Shown here in pieces: positions 11,229 to 22,874 of a stretch of DNA of 64,000 bases. Below the pieces are notes generated by a model that was not told the DNA's origin, ran no database searches, and was given only the letters and a program-made list of their open reading frames with translations. Made by a program: the position numbers and the translations under genes. Each line of letters starts with the position of its first letter. The first letter of the stretch is position 1. The stretch comes from Labia minor (taxonomy: Eukaryota > Arthropoda > Insecta > Dermaptera > Spongiphoridae), in NCBI GenBank assembly GCA_963082975.1, contig OY720345.1, positions 16,766,491 to 16,830,490 of the forward strand, in the 5' to 3' direction.

Positions 11229-11494
11229 GTCAATTTCATATTATTATAACACTTTTGAAAAATGAATAATATTTCTATTACCTATATATCAATTAAACAG
11301 AATAAAATCTTCGTGAAATTAATAATATAATCATAATTAGTTTTCTGATGTTTTATTATATGTCAATTTCATATTATTATAACACTTTTGAAAAATGAAT
11401 AATATTTCTATTACCTATATATCAATTAAACAGAATAAAATCTTCGTGAAATTAATAATATAATCATAATTAGTTTTCTGATGTTTTATTATAT
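11229..11494 (+). repeat. Perfect 133-bp tandem duplication
   Basis: 11229-11361 and 11362-11494 are identical by eye, starting GTCAATTTCATATTATTATA, then a third partial unit (GTC). Perfect identity in AT-rich DNA implies a recent event or an assembly artefact. Confidence 0.9.
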
Positions 11495-11709
11495 GTCTAT
11501 AAAATGCATATTATAACTTATTATAATCATGGTTCTATAAGGATGTAAAATAATTTTAGTATTTTAATATTACAAAAATAAGATAATATTTTTAAAAATC
11601 TATACACTTTTTTAATCCTATTAATATTATTTATTTATTTATATCTTATTTTCTTATTTCCTGTATATAATATAAATATCTAATCTTACTTATTTTTTTC
11701 TTTATCGAG

Positions 11710-11795
11710 GCGAGAGTGATGGACATCCATTCAAGTCTACGAGCTGTTCTTCGAGTTTAATCTGCGAGAAATATCAACTCTTTATTAACTCCGAG
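11710..11795 (+). other. Exon-like block conserved between the duplicated units (copy 1)
   Basis: 86 bp bounded by AG (after a T-rich run) and by GTCAGT. The paralogous block at 32741-32827 keeps both boundary dinucleotides while its interior has diverged with indels, so it is not protein-conserved. Possible exon of an untranslated RNA; speculative. Confidence 0.3.
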
Positions 11796-13629
11796 GTCAG
11801 TATTTAATATTAATTTTATTTTTAATTCAATTGAAATTTATTTATTGATTATAAACTAATAAGTTATTTTCTTCTTCTATTTCATATTTCAATCTTCGTT
11901 CCTGCTACTGAATGTTGATTTGAATTCTTGATTATCTTCTCCATCCTTCATGACGATGAAATGATTGAAATAAAGCTCTCCAAATGTAAGTAATAATCGT
12001 TATTTATTTAGCATGGCGCACTTTAAAATAGAAAATGTAAATATAATATTTAAAGTAAAGTTTAATATAATATAGAAAGTACAATTAAATTACAATGATT
12101 TTTTGCTTTTGATAATATTCATTAGGAGATTATAGAGAAATATATTAAATTATATGACAGAATTTAGTGAGATTAGGGAATTTCAGAGTACATCTTTCAA
12201 GAAGAAGCATTGATAAAGGAGGCAGAAGAGACAAAGGTATTTTTAGAATTAGTAGGTTTCGATGCGTTATACTGGGAGGGTGGCTATTTTTTGATATATA
12301 TATATATATATAGATGTTAGGAATTTTCAGGTGGTTGCCTCCTACATCCATGCATGTTCTCATCATACTAATTCATAGATTAGATTAGAATTAATAAATA
12401 AATAAAATGTGGGTGGATAAAACAAATGCCATGCTATTATTTAAGGGATGGATTGCATGAATTGCACTCCAGGTCTGAATTGTGCCATTTTGTATTACTG
12501 AGAGTGTATTTGAGGTGGATTGGATGAACGGGAATTCGGGAAGGTAATTCAGCACAGTTCCGAAATGGGATTAGCCTGAACAGGAACAAATTGTTGGTTA
12601 CCTTTTGAGCGCAGGGCTTTTTCGATTAGCATGGGCCTTCCATGCCTATTGATGGAGGCTATGCACTCCCTTACTAGGTAGGTTTTATTTCAGGTTGCCC
12701 CGAATGTCGCGATTTCATTTCGAAATCCAAAAAATCAAAGGCACTCTCAGCTGATTCAAAGAGGCTACAGACCAAACGCCTTATTTTTTTTTAATCTTTT
12801 TTTTAAGGCAAACTTTCTTTCTTATTACTTTTTCTAAATTTCGGAAGGCGAGGCTTGGAAGGGCTAATTTATGGGGAAAGGAGGAGGCCCTATTAAATAT
12901 TCAATTGTTTTTTTTTAAATTTAATTAATAATAAAAAATAATTGAATATCGCGATTATTTTCGTTAACTTTTTACTTTCATTTTGAAATATTAAATTTCA
13001 TAATTTAAACTTTAATTATAAATTATATTATATTTTAAATATTTTACTATATAAGTAGAATTAATTATTATTATAATTTCTCAATTTAAAATGCAAACAT
13101 CACAAAAAAAAAAATCATATATTTTGAAAAGATATAACTCTTTTTCATTATTATTTCTTTTTAACTTACCAAATATAAAAATATTTTATTTTTTTTTATT
13201 ATGGAAATTGTTTCATATGAATATAAATATATTGTAATTGAATATATCTATACTCAATAATAATTTAATATTAATAAATTATCAAATTTTTTCCTTATCA
13301 TTGTACTGATAAATCATATTTGGAAAGAAATAAAATATAGTTAAGCTTATTTAAAAAATTAAATTAGTGTATAATTTTTGTTAATTATAAACATGTGGTA
13401 CAACTTATTTTAAATAAATAAATAAAATTAGATCTCCTAAAAAATTTTTTAATTTTGATAGATCAAATATTCTTATTCTTTAGCTGACTTACAAATCCCA
13501 TACGATCATTTTGCTTATTCTTATGTGTATTCTGTGGTGTGTCCCAGTGTCCCCGCAAAAATTCTACGGGAGATAAAAATGTCTCGGTTTACATAAATAA
13601 TAATATCATCCGGAATAAACCCAATATTA

Positions 13630-13995
13630 TTTAATTTTTACCCACCGACGATAGTAAGGGAGGTATTGTTTTCACACCGAATTTCACATGTGGAGATTTT
13701 TACATATCTCCACGAATCATGCATTTTGTATTGATTTTATCCTCGGGAAAAATCATCTTCATTAGTTTTTTATTAATTTTAAATTATATGACGTCATCCA
13801 GCCATTCTTGACGTCACAGTCAGCTACTACTTATATATTATAAATATAATAAAATTAAAAATATTTATGTTCTATCCATATCTGTTTTTTATTGCATTAA
13901 TAGATACATTAAAATTATTTGAAATTGTTTCTGTAGCTGGAAATTAATTTACTTCAAACCGTCGGTCGGTTCGGACCTGTCCACAGGTCAACTTA
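13630..13995 (+). repeat. Dispersed repeat family A, short form, copy 4
   Basis: From TTTTTACCCACCGACGATAG through ATGACGTCATCCAGCC and TTGACGTCACAG to ACCGTCGGTCGGTTCGGACC and the terminal ACCTGTCCACAGGT hairpin. About 365 bp, apparently complete. It lacks the CTGTCC-rich middle of the long form. Confidence 0.8.
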
Positions 13996-14194
13996 TTTAT
14001 TTTCGTTTTTCTTTGGGAGTTTATTCGTTGAAAAAGGGTAGATATATATATAATATATATATACTACACAATCTGTAATAATTTCGTAAATAAATAAATA
14101 AAAAAAATTAATGTGTAAAAATTAATATTAAATATTTTTGGGTCTGTTCTTAAAGTATTTTAAAACTGCCAAAACAAGAGTTTTTCTATGTGTA

Positions 14195-14775
14195 TATATG
14201 TTTTTTTATTATCTCGCCAGAGATAGTATTGCGATCACGAAAATTTTCGATATCGAGATTTTGATGTTTTTATAGGTTTTTAAGGTTCCTCAGCGTGTAT
14301 GTATGTGTGTACAAGATTACGCAAAAATGGTTTGAGCTAGAATAATGAAATTTGGTATACGTCCATTATTCAAAATTTCTTAGCTTTCTATCAACTGTTG
14401 AGAAATGAAGCTCATCTGGAAGTGGGTCATTTACCTAACACGTTTTGATTTTTTTTTCTCTAAAATAACCGTTAAAATAAAGATATATGTTTGATAGTTT
14501 TTCAAATGATTAAAAATTGTATAAAACTGCTATATATAGAATTTCAGCTTGATTGAATCGCAGAAAGTACCGGAATTAATTTTTTAACACGACTTCAAAT
14601 CACGCGCCAGCACGTATCGTAGTGCCATCAACAAAGAGCCAAACTCGCACTGGTTTAATATATATTTATTAATTTTAATTTATAATTTAATTAATTAAAT
14701 TTAATTTAAATATAATATAAGTATCAATTAATCAAATTCAAATTTGCGAGACAGTCGAGTGGAGACACTCCAGAT
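14195..14775 (+). repeat. Dispersed repeat family B, copy 3
   Basis: Starts TTATCTCGCCAGAGATAGTA and is collinear with 6160-6755, ending GAGTGGAGACACTCCAG. Lacks the ~90 bp present at the start of copy 2. Confidence 0.8.
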
Positions 14776-15139
14776 TTATTTTAGATTTTAGTTTTGTTTG
14801 AATGATTTATTTTAAATAAATGTTTTAATATAGGATATTATTTCTATTTAATTTCTATATTTAGATTTCATTTATCACATTTAAAATTAAAAATATATAA
14901 GTTCTAAATTTTATTCAAATCATTTAATAGGAATGTTTGAATATGAATTACCAAGAACACTGAGACTTAGAATAAATAATATTTATTAATTATTTATTAA
15001 TAATTCGAAGTGTAAAAAATAGGATTATAGAAAGACTGAACTTCAAGTACCAAACCAAAATTTAAGATTTTTATACAAATTAAATTTATAATATTGTGTG
15101 TGTGTGTGTGAAATTCTAATTTAATACTAATAATATTGC

Positions 15140-15372
15140 ATTTTAATAAATACACACACAGACATTTTTCTCAACCTTAGTGAAAATGATTCAGGGACCT
15201 TCAAAACATATAAAAACACCAAAATCTCGTCATCGAAAATTTTCGTGATCGCAATATTATCTCTGGCGAGATAGTAAAAAATTAAATATAGCTTTAGTAT
15301 ATTATTAAGACGTGAAATAGGAACTTTTTTAAAAGCTAGAAGGGTTTTAATTAAAACTATAATAGTAGAATT
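15140..15372 (-). repeat. Dispersed repeat family B, copy 4 (5' part)
   Basis: Reverse-complement match to the start of family B: CTCTGGCGAGATAG, then AGACGTGAAATAGGAAC and TAGAAGGGTTTTAATTAAAA. It ends at a CA/TG microsatellite region where copies 2 and 3 carry theirs. Confidence 0.75.
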
Positions 15373-16164
15373 TTTTTTTCCCTTCAAGATTTTAATCCTT
15401 AATAAAAGGCACTTACAAGAAATTTGAAATATATTAATAAGAATTAATGTGAATATGTGTAAATACTTTTTCTCAATTATTATTGATTTCCATTTAATTG
15501 AGATGTTCTATTTTATTTCATTCTCCACCACTAAAAACTTGAAAATTTTAATAAACTTCTATAATGAAAATTTCATTTTAATTTGTTTTCTTTCCCTCAT
15601 ACTTTATCTCAACCTCTTTTTGTTTCTATTTTGATTTCATTAGAATGATGACATCTTAATGACTTGATGATAACGTTGATACAAACACCAACCCACCCAC
15701 CCACACTCACATATAAACCCACTTGAAGTGATTTTACTTGCCGCGGGGTTCTAAACTGGACCGTTCTACGGATAATTGTATTAAGAGTGAAAATGAAAAT
15801 CACGTGTGGTCATCCTTCCCCCCCCCCCACAAACACCACCCTTCAGGCGGCGGCATTAATTATAAACGAGCACAACCATCAGAGTGGAAAATTAAATACT
15901 CGGTAGCGGTCAAAATTATTTACTAAGGAAATTGCTTCGAGGATTTTTTTAAATATATATATTGTCTTTCTCTATCCCCTTTTATTTTACTCACACATAC
16001 ATACACTCACACTAATTTAAAAATGAAAATAAAATTAGAATAATAAAATTATCATTATTATTAAATAATATTCTTAAGACCGGAATCTTTATTTCGTTTA
16101 TTTATTTATTTTTTGTCTCCAGTATCGTTTCTAAACATAATCTATTTAACTTTAAATAATTATA
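15373..16164. other. Non-coding DNA with simple repeats
   Basis: AT-rich with a (CCCA)n/C-rich patch at about 15690-15840. A frame at 15738-15926 crosses a C9 run and is not convincing. Nothing recognised. Confidence 0.35.
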
Positions 16165-16530
16165 ATGAATAAATGGACTATCTATCTATATCTGTGGAAC
16201 TCAACCATCCAACTCCTACCCTGTCCCATCTCTCTCACTTCCCCTCCTTTAATGTCCACCCACCGCGTCATGGTTCTCCAAGCGGACGTTTCTCAATCGG
16301 TCTCCCCACCAATATATTTTCCCTCATTCTTTCCTCTCCCATTCTAGTCACATTCCTTTCCATCGCAGGCTTTTTGATTTTATAATCCTATTTCTGGAGA
16401 TGCATAGAGTTCATGCAATTTCTTGTTAAACAGTTCTCCAGTGGTCTCATCCTTCTTTGACCTACTGCTGCTAAGGTTCCTATTCTCAAATACTCTAAGT
16501 CTACTCTCATTTACCAAGGTCATAGACCAT
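16165..16530 (-). pseudogene. Decayed LINE ORF2 C terminus (copy 1 of two)
   Basis: On the minus strand, split over frames: RVFENRNLSSS, KKDETTGELFNKKLHELYAS, RMGEERMRENILVGRPIEKR and GQGRSWMV. This follows the pattern LRVFENR..GPKRDE..EWR.LHNEELH.LY.SPNI..VIKSRRLRWAGH..RMGE I know from the 3' ends of insect non-LTR elements. Several frameshifts and stops. A second, differently broken copy is at 61340-61640. Confidence 0.7.
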
Positions 16531-17454
16531 GCCACCCATATACACCAATACCACACTTTGCGTCGGGGTTACGTTTCAAAAAAACACAACGTAAAGTGAA
16601 TAGTGAGGTTTTATAGCAAATCATGTAAAGATCGAAGATAGGTTCCAGGTTTACGAAAATACTACTCTTTAAAAAGAAAATTGAACATAGTAAACATTTA
16701 AAAAACAAAAATAACATACAATTTTATTACATACAAAAAACAAACGTATTCAATTAAAATAAAATAAACTATTCAATTAATTTATGAAAAACAAAATTAA
16801 AATTAATCACTGTCTGATGAGTGATAGTGGCTGATGTTGTAAGTCGGCATTCTTTCACAAAAAAAAAAAAATGGTCCAATGTTTGGTGAACATATTATTA
16901 TTGAATTTACACATTTAGATGAAACGAGCAATTCAATTTATAATTAATATCCATTTAAGATTAAATTAAAATTAATAAATAAAATAAATAATAATACATA
17001 AATAAATTAATTAAATTTACAAGATATTATTTACAAAATTTGTTATGATCTCACTAGTAAACATAAATTTTTACTATCTAGCCAGAGATAGTATTTCATC
17101 ACGAAAATTTTTTAAATATTTTGTTACACATTTTATTTAATTTTATTTCACTTAATTTTCTACAAAAAATATTAACTTGATATACATTTGGGATATTCTT
17201 CCAGAAAAAAAGAAAATTTAAAAAAATAAAAAATTAATGACTTGAACCTAAAACAACGCAACTTCGAAAAAAATAAATAATAAATAAATAAATAAAAATA
17301 CAACAGTCAAAATAATTGTTTTATATATTGTATTTTAATTATGATCCCCTTTGATAATAATTTTGACGAGATAAGCCCCTTTTCTGCAAGATAACAGGTG
17401 TTACCCGATTGCAACTTCGATTTCAATTTTTCTTGAATATTATATAATCATAAT
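16531..17454. other. AT-rich non-coding DNA with a family B scrap
   Basis: Nothing recognised except 17065-17115 (ACTATCTAGCCAGAGATAGT, TCACGAAAATTTT), a ~50-bp fragment of family B. Confidence 0.4.
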
Positions 17455-17742
17455 AAAAAAAACCCTCTGACTTTGTACGTCCTACGCAAGGACAACGCCT
17501 ATCAAGCCGGTTATACCAATGAGGTGTCCTATGATCAGTAAAACGGGTCCTCTCAACCTTTACCTTGAGTTTCTTGATCGGAGGCGCTATCAAGTAGCTT
17601 TTCCCCAATGTTGTTCCCGGAGGCTGGGTTGACTCCGTCCCATAGACCCCAGCTAAGGAAATTCCCTTGCCAGGCCCGGGACTTGAACCCAGGACCATTT
17701 GAATGTGAGGCAGGTTCGATACCCACACACCCAATGGCGCCT
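17455..17742 (-). mobile_element. tRNA-type SINE copy 2, full length
   Basis: Read on the minus strand it begins AAGGCGCCATTGGGTGTGTG (A-box-like region), has the B-box-like GGTTCAAGTCCC, then a ~200-bp body ending CAAAGTCAGAGGG and a T8 run that could be a pol III terminator. Flanks TATAATCATAAT (17443-17454) and TATAATCCTAAT (17743-17754) form a 12-bp target duplication with one mismatch. It carries about 40 bp absent from copy 1. Confidence 0.85.
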
Positions 17743-17754
17743 TATAATCCTAAT

Positions 17755-18600
17755 GGACTTCATTTACAATTCAAAAAATAAATAAATATCCAAGTGAAGT
17801 AACAAATTATAAAATAAATTTTATCCGTATTATTTCCAAATCCAATAACAATTCTTTTACCTACTATTCGATATTCGATTGGATCCATTGTTTTATTTAT
17901 ATTTAATCATCAACTTAATCTAAATTTATGGAGTAATAAATAATTGTTATTATTTATTTATTTTTTTTTTTTTATTTTTATGAAATTCCCATGCCGTTAA
18001 TTCGTATGCGATTTATTTCTAAATAAATTTCACCAAAGCTTAGGAGAAAAAAAGTCTATATTTATTGTTAGTGATTGGGCTCTAATTTTTATCGTTATGC
18101 TTCCACCCGGCTTTAGTTTAAAGCTCTTCATCCCCCCCCCTCCACCTCTCCCTCCCTCTTACACTCTCTCATCCCTTCTCTCGATTTTGGATTGTGGCTA
18201 AGCCTTAAGCATTTAATTTATATGAGGATTAGGTGAAGGCCTACGATTTATGGAAATAAACACAAACACAAACATTGGCACTAGGTTTGTACCCCTCAAA
18301 GTCACACAGGAGCTATTCTACATCCCCCTACTACCCGATATAACCCCTCCCCCTTATACCCTCCACACACATCACCTCCCCGAGTGGCCTCATTCAGATA
18401 TAGTCTCTCCTGACAAAAATGGACCATATTTTATTTTATATTATTTTTTTTTTATTCATTAAACTAAAAAAAAAATCTTTCTTAATTTATTTATTTTCAT
18501 TAACCAAAAAATTGTTAAATAATATTGTTCTACTATTAGAAAAATAAATTATATAATTTACTTTTCTTCATTTGTTTCATTAAAATTATTTATTTTAGTA
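17755..18600. other. Non-coding DNA, CT-rich near 18125-18180
   Basis: A CCTCCACCTCTCCCTCC tract and a C-rich stretch at 18260-18410. No supported gene or known motif. Confidence 0.35.
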
Positions 18601-18640
18601 TAATTTATTAATAAAAATGTATCTTTTCTTATTATACTAG

Positions 18641-19053
18641 CAAAAATTATATACCTATATATAAAATATATATTTATATATTATATTATTATATATTATA
18701 CATATATTCACCTCCTTAAATTGGTTTATTGAATTTAATTGAATAATTTAATTAATTGAATTCAATTAAAATAGTTTACACTATTAATAATAATAATTGT
18801 AATGTAATACTATATAAATAAATTATTTAATTGGAATTGTTAATTTATTATAATAATATAAAAAGGAATTGTTAGAGAGAAACAGTATAATTTATTAAAA
18901 TTGTGGATATAACAACTTAACAATAGATTTCTTTTTACAGGTAAACCTTGTATTATTGTAAATAAATATGTAATTAAATTATATTAAAAATGTAAATAAA
19001 ATTCTTTTTAGAGAAAGGAAATTGATTAAGTAATACCCAATTCTAACCATCTT

Positions 19054-19088
<35 letters not shown>

Positions 19089-19410
19089 AGTTTTGGGATA
19101 TTAAACAGCTGGATGGAATTTTTTGAAATTCACACCATAGATAATATTTATAAAGAAAAATCGTTATGTATTGATTTCAGCCTTGAAAAAAATTATCTTT
19201 GTTAGTTTTTTCTTAATTTAAAATAGTAAATTTAAATGACGTCACTAATTATGTCATCCACATTGAAATTTGCCTCCCGCCTTTTTTATAATTGTATTAA
19301 TATTTTTTTATATTTAAAATTAATTTTTTTTTTTTTAATTTCGAAATATATTTAAAAATATTTATTTTAATAATATTTTAGAATCAAATTACGAAATATA
19401 TTTATTAATC
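18641..19410 (+). repeat. Family D repeat, interrupted by family C
   Basis: Family D start (ACTAGCAAAAATTATATACC) and body (ATATTAAACAGC, TTTGTTAGTTTTTTCTTAATT, AATGACGTCACTAA, ATCAAATTACGAAATATATT) are separated by the family C insert at 18708-19062, placed in a TA microsatellite. Confidence 0.65.
18708..19062 (+). repeat. Family C repeat, copy 1, in a TA microsatellite of family D
   Basis: TTCACCTCCTTAAATTGGTT through TTTAATTAATTGAATTCAAT, TTGTTAGAGAGAAACAG and TGATTAAGTAATACCC to CTAACCATCTT, with (TA)n on both sides. Collinear copies at 32258-32470 (3' truncated) and 50128-50455. No terminal inverted repeats seen; class unknown. Confidence 0.7.
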
Positions 19411-19584
19411 TCTCACCAAAAATAATTATCCATGAAGTTAGCAACATAATAATACACATGAACCATTCTAAATGAAGAAAGTTTAAATAAATTGTTGAAT
19501 AATAAATTTAATCTAATAATATTAAATAAATTATATTATATATTAATTAAAATGTTTTTTAGATTAAATTCTTAATAATATTTG

Positions 19585-19990
19585 ATCTTCATTGTAAGTT
19601 TTTTTTTAATTTAAAATAAGAATTTTACTAATAAAAAAATCGTGCCGGGCAAGACTGGACAGCGCTTCCTTAAATACCAAATATTATAAATAAAATAAAA
19701 TTAAAAATATTTATTTAAATAATATTTTGTAATCAAATTACGAAATATATATTATGTTATATCCACAGGCCATACTTTTCTGTCTTTCAGTGCATTAATA
19801 CGTAGGTTTAAGGGCTGTATGTTTTATGACTATTTTTTTTTAATTTATATTCTTTTAAATTATTTGAAAGTGTTTAATATATTTTATCGTTTATTTATTT
19901 TAAATAATAATCTTAATCTTAAATATTCAAAGGATTAATTTTTTTAAAGTATCTAGCTCGGTGAACCAAGTGTTAATAATAATAATAATA
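19585..19990 (+). repeat. Family D repeat, copy 2
   Basis: GTGCCGGGCAAGACTGGACA, GCGCTTCCTTAAATAC, ATCAAATTACGAAATATATA, CATACTTTTCTGTCTTTCAG and GGGCTGTATGTTTTATGAC, ending AGCTCGGTGAACCAAGTGTT and an ATA microsatellite. Confidence 0.7.
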
Positions 19991-20152
19991 ATAACAATAT
20001 AATAATTATATTAATATTATAAAAATAGTAATAAGAGCTTTAATCGTTTGTTTAAGTATTTGTGTGTATGTGTGTGTGTTTATGTATTTATTTGTTATGT
20101 TTAAAAATAATATCTCACTGTGTCAATTAAATCTAATAATATATACATTTTA

Positions 20153-20284
20153 ATGGAAACGGACAATTGGGTTGCTTTGATACTCGTGATGGCTAAATTG
20201 CCTCTCGAAATACCTGTCCTCGATTACCTGGTGATTAATCGGAGTATCACTGTGAGTGGTTTAACAGGGTTGGCGGGGCTTTAA
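20153..20284 (+). other. Short unclassified frame (43 codons) in a higher-GC island
   Basis: METDNWVALILVMAKLPLEI... ends at TAA 20282-20284, within a 130-bp island of balanced base composition in AT-rich DNA. No family recognised. It may be a conserved non-coding element rather than a peptide. Confidence 0.2.
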
Positions 20285-20963
20285 CACACAAATAGGAATT
20301 AATATCCATTGAAGGGGCATGACAAGCGAATTTCCTTTCAATTGATACTAAAATTGGATACTTTTAAATGTCTGACTTCTGTGTATTATTATAGTATATT
20401 TAAATGAAGGGATAGAGAATGTGTGTGTGTGTGTGGGAGGAGGGGATGATGACTCTCCTGTGATGTATCGATCTTAAGTTGACCGAATTAAGGTCATTGG
20501 CTCCCCCTGCCCTTTTTCCCGGTTTATTCGTGACCCTCTTCCCCTATCGTCTATCTATTCTTTTTGTCTATTAAATCCCTTTCGACAACGAGCCAACTGA
20601 CCACATATCATCATCATTCTATCTTTCCCACCCTCTATAATCGTTAATCGAAAACCTCAAATCTCGTTAAAATATTCCTCCAAGTGAACACTTTTTTTTC
20701 TATTATAATTTTAAATCTCTTCAATGTGTCATTTGTGGTTACTTATATCTTTAATGCTTTCTCAGCCTCCCCTTTATAATCTTCAATAATAATTCTAAAA
20801 TTCATAATTCATCATACAAAAACAAATTAAAAATTCAATTCAATTTGTTTAAAAAAAATATATTTCTATGGCAGTTTTACAAATATTATTATTATTATTA
20901 TTCTATCTAATAAATTTATAGAATTTAATTTAATATTTAATCTTATTTTATCTTATTATAATA

Positions 20964-21440
20964 GCAAAAATTGTATATATATTTATATTTTTGAAATATT
21001 AAACCGCTCTAACTATTTTTATGAAATTATATTATATTTTCACACCATTGATAATTTTTATAAAGAAAAATCGATTTGTATTTGTTGCCAAGGAAATAAT
21101 CATCTTTGTTAGTTTTTTCTTAATTTAAAATAGGAATTTTAATAATAAAAAAAATGGCGCCGGGTAACGCCAGACTGCCAGGCGCTTCCTTAAGTATAAA
21201 ACATTATAAATAAAATAAAAATGTGTATTTGTTGTAATCAATTTACGAAATATATATTATGTTAAATCTACATTTCTGTCTTTCAGAGAATTAATAAATA
21301 AGTTTAAGAGGGCTGACTGTTTTATGGCTTTTTTTTTTAATTTATGTTCTTTTAAATTATCTGAAATTGTTTCTTATATTTTATCGTTTATTTATTTTAA
21401 ATAATCTTAATCTTAAATATTCATAGTTCATAAGAATTAA
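20964..21440 (+). repeat. Family D repeat, copy 3
   Basis: AGCAAAAATTGTATATATAT, AATATTAAACCGCTC, TTTGTTAGTTTTTTCTTAATT, GGCGCCGGGTAACGCCAGAC, GGCGCTTCCTTAAGTA and TCTGTCTTTCAGAG in family order. Uninterrupted copy of about 450 bp. Confidence 0.75.
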
Positions 21441-21795
21441 TTTACCGTACCGTGATATGATGATAGTAAATTAATATAATAAAAATTATTTTTTTTATAA
21501 ATTATGTATTTATTATTTGTATATATAATTAAAAAAAAATATTTTTTGGTTTATACTACCTATCCTAGAATCATAAAAGATAAAATATATAAATTAGTAA
21601 TAAATAATTGAGAGATCAAGAGGTAAAGCTAAACCTGAAAAGATATTAAATAAGTAGATTAATAGACAAAAGGATTGACAAATAGATTAGACAATAAACA
21701 ATTATAATATAATTTTTGAGTAGAAAATAATTATTATTTCTTAAAAATATCAAGAATAATAGAAAAAATAGAAAAAATATATAGAGACTTATTAG

Positions 21796-22863
21796 CAGGG
21801 CTTCGAACCGTTATTTTTTCGTTTCGGTTTTCGTTCCGGTTCAATAAAAAAAAAAAATATCAGTTCGGTTCCGGTTTTCGTTCCGGCAAAAATAATGGTT
21901 TTTTTCGGTTTTCGGTTTTCGGTTCAGTTCCGATTAATTAATTTTAAAGAACTTTTATTTGTATTAGAAATTTAGGTCTGGGTATGCCGAGTCTGCCATA
22001 AATTAGCTCCCGAAAAATATTTCTTGCTACGACCCTAAATCATACTACACGAATTGATACAATATAATATAAATAATAATAATTAATTAAAGGTATAATA
22101 ATTAGAAGTATTTAATATAAGATGTTAATATAATTTATTATAAATGAATATTTTTTTACATCCCTCTATTTTCAAACACTCAACAAACGAAACAAATTCG
22201 TATATTTAATGTTAAAGTATACAGGATTCTTGGATATATTTACTTACAATTATAACTATAATTATAAAAGATTAAAATTACCTCTAATTATTAAAATACC
22301 TCCAATATATTTTCATTTAAACTATTTCTATTGTCTCGTAAAATAAACTTTAAACCAGAGAAAGCTCTTTCAACACTAACTTGTGTTGCAGGAGCTCCCA
22401 AAACCACCATTGCAATTTTGTATAAATGAGGATATGTATTTTTATTTTCCTCCCAAAATTCTAAAATATGTTTTTTACTGTCTAATCTTCGTACTTGGTC
22501 AAAGTTATTCAATATGACTTCAATGTCAACATCTGTAGAAATAGGGAGTCTAAAATTCTCTAAATCGTCTTCCTTTTCATCGTACGCTGCCAACGCAACC
22601 AAAGGGAGAGTAAGACTAGGACACTCTATGTTAATTTTTGAAACAAAGTTTTTAGCGACACCATGCAGTGCGAGGCATAACTAATTGAAAAAAATTCGGG
22701 CTTGTGTGTTGCCAAAACACCACTTCTGGCAACTCTGGCTTGAACACGTACTGAACTGAAATAAACCGATATTTTTTTTCGGTTCAGCTCCGGTTTTCGT
22801 TCCGACAAAAATACCGGTTTTTTCGGTTTTCGGTTTTCGGTTCAGTTCCGGTTCGAAGTCCTG
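21796..22863 (-). mobile_element. Non-autonomous hAT transposon with exact 8-bp target duplication
   Basis: Terminal inverted repeats CAGGGCTTCGAACCG and CGGTTCGAAGTCCTG, flanked by CTTATTAG at 21788-21795 and 22864-22871. Subterminal regions are full of CGGTTTTCGG-type repeats on both sides, probable transposase binding sites. The interior keeps the C-terminal (dimerisation) part of a hAT transposase on the minus strand (22291-22602); the catalytic region is deleted. 1068 bp. Confidence 0.9.
22291..22602 (-). pseudogene. hAT transposase C-terminal fragment
   Basis: About 103 codons open on the minus strand. PATQVSVERAFSGLKFILRD is the hAT family C-terminal dimerisation signature (...P.ssvpvERaFS....i....R..l), preceded by ILEFWEENKNTYPHLYKIA. 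The N-terminal BED finger and DDE core are absent from the element, so it cannot be functional. Confidence 0.85.
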
Positions 22864-22874
22864 CTTATTAGAAA

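Larger units (their letters stand above)
9080..13110 (+). repeat. Large duplicated unit, copy 1
   Basis: Collinear, clearly diverged similarity with 31850-35500: for example TATCCCAACCAA/CATCCCAACCAA near 9192 and 31977; the exon-like block at 11710; GCATTGATAAAGGAGGC at 12206 and 33277; TTTTCAGGTGGTTG at 12325 and 34205; CACAGTTCCGAAATGGGA at 12551 and its match at 34940. Copy 1 alone carries the RTE-like LINE (10133-11125) and a 133-bp tandem duplication. It contains no convincing protein-coding gene. Confidence 0.7.

Noticed and set aside
15609-15926. Frames across the C9 and CCCA-rich tract
   Set aside because: Low-complexity, frame dependent on a homopolymer, no homologous features.
17423-17734. 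103-codon minus-strand frame
   Set aside because: Entirely within a tRNA-type SINE; the frame is incidental.
19050-19086. CRISPR-like or satellite arrays at TA and TG microsatellites
   Set aside because: Simple dinucleotide repeats without spacers or longer units.
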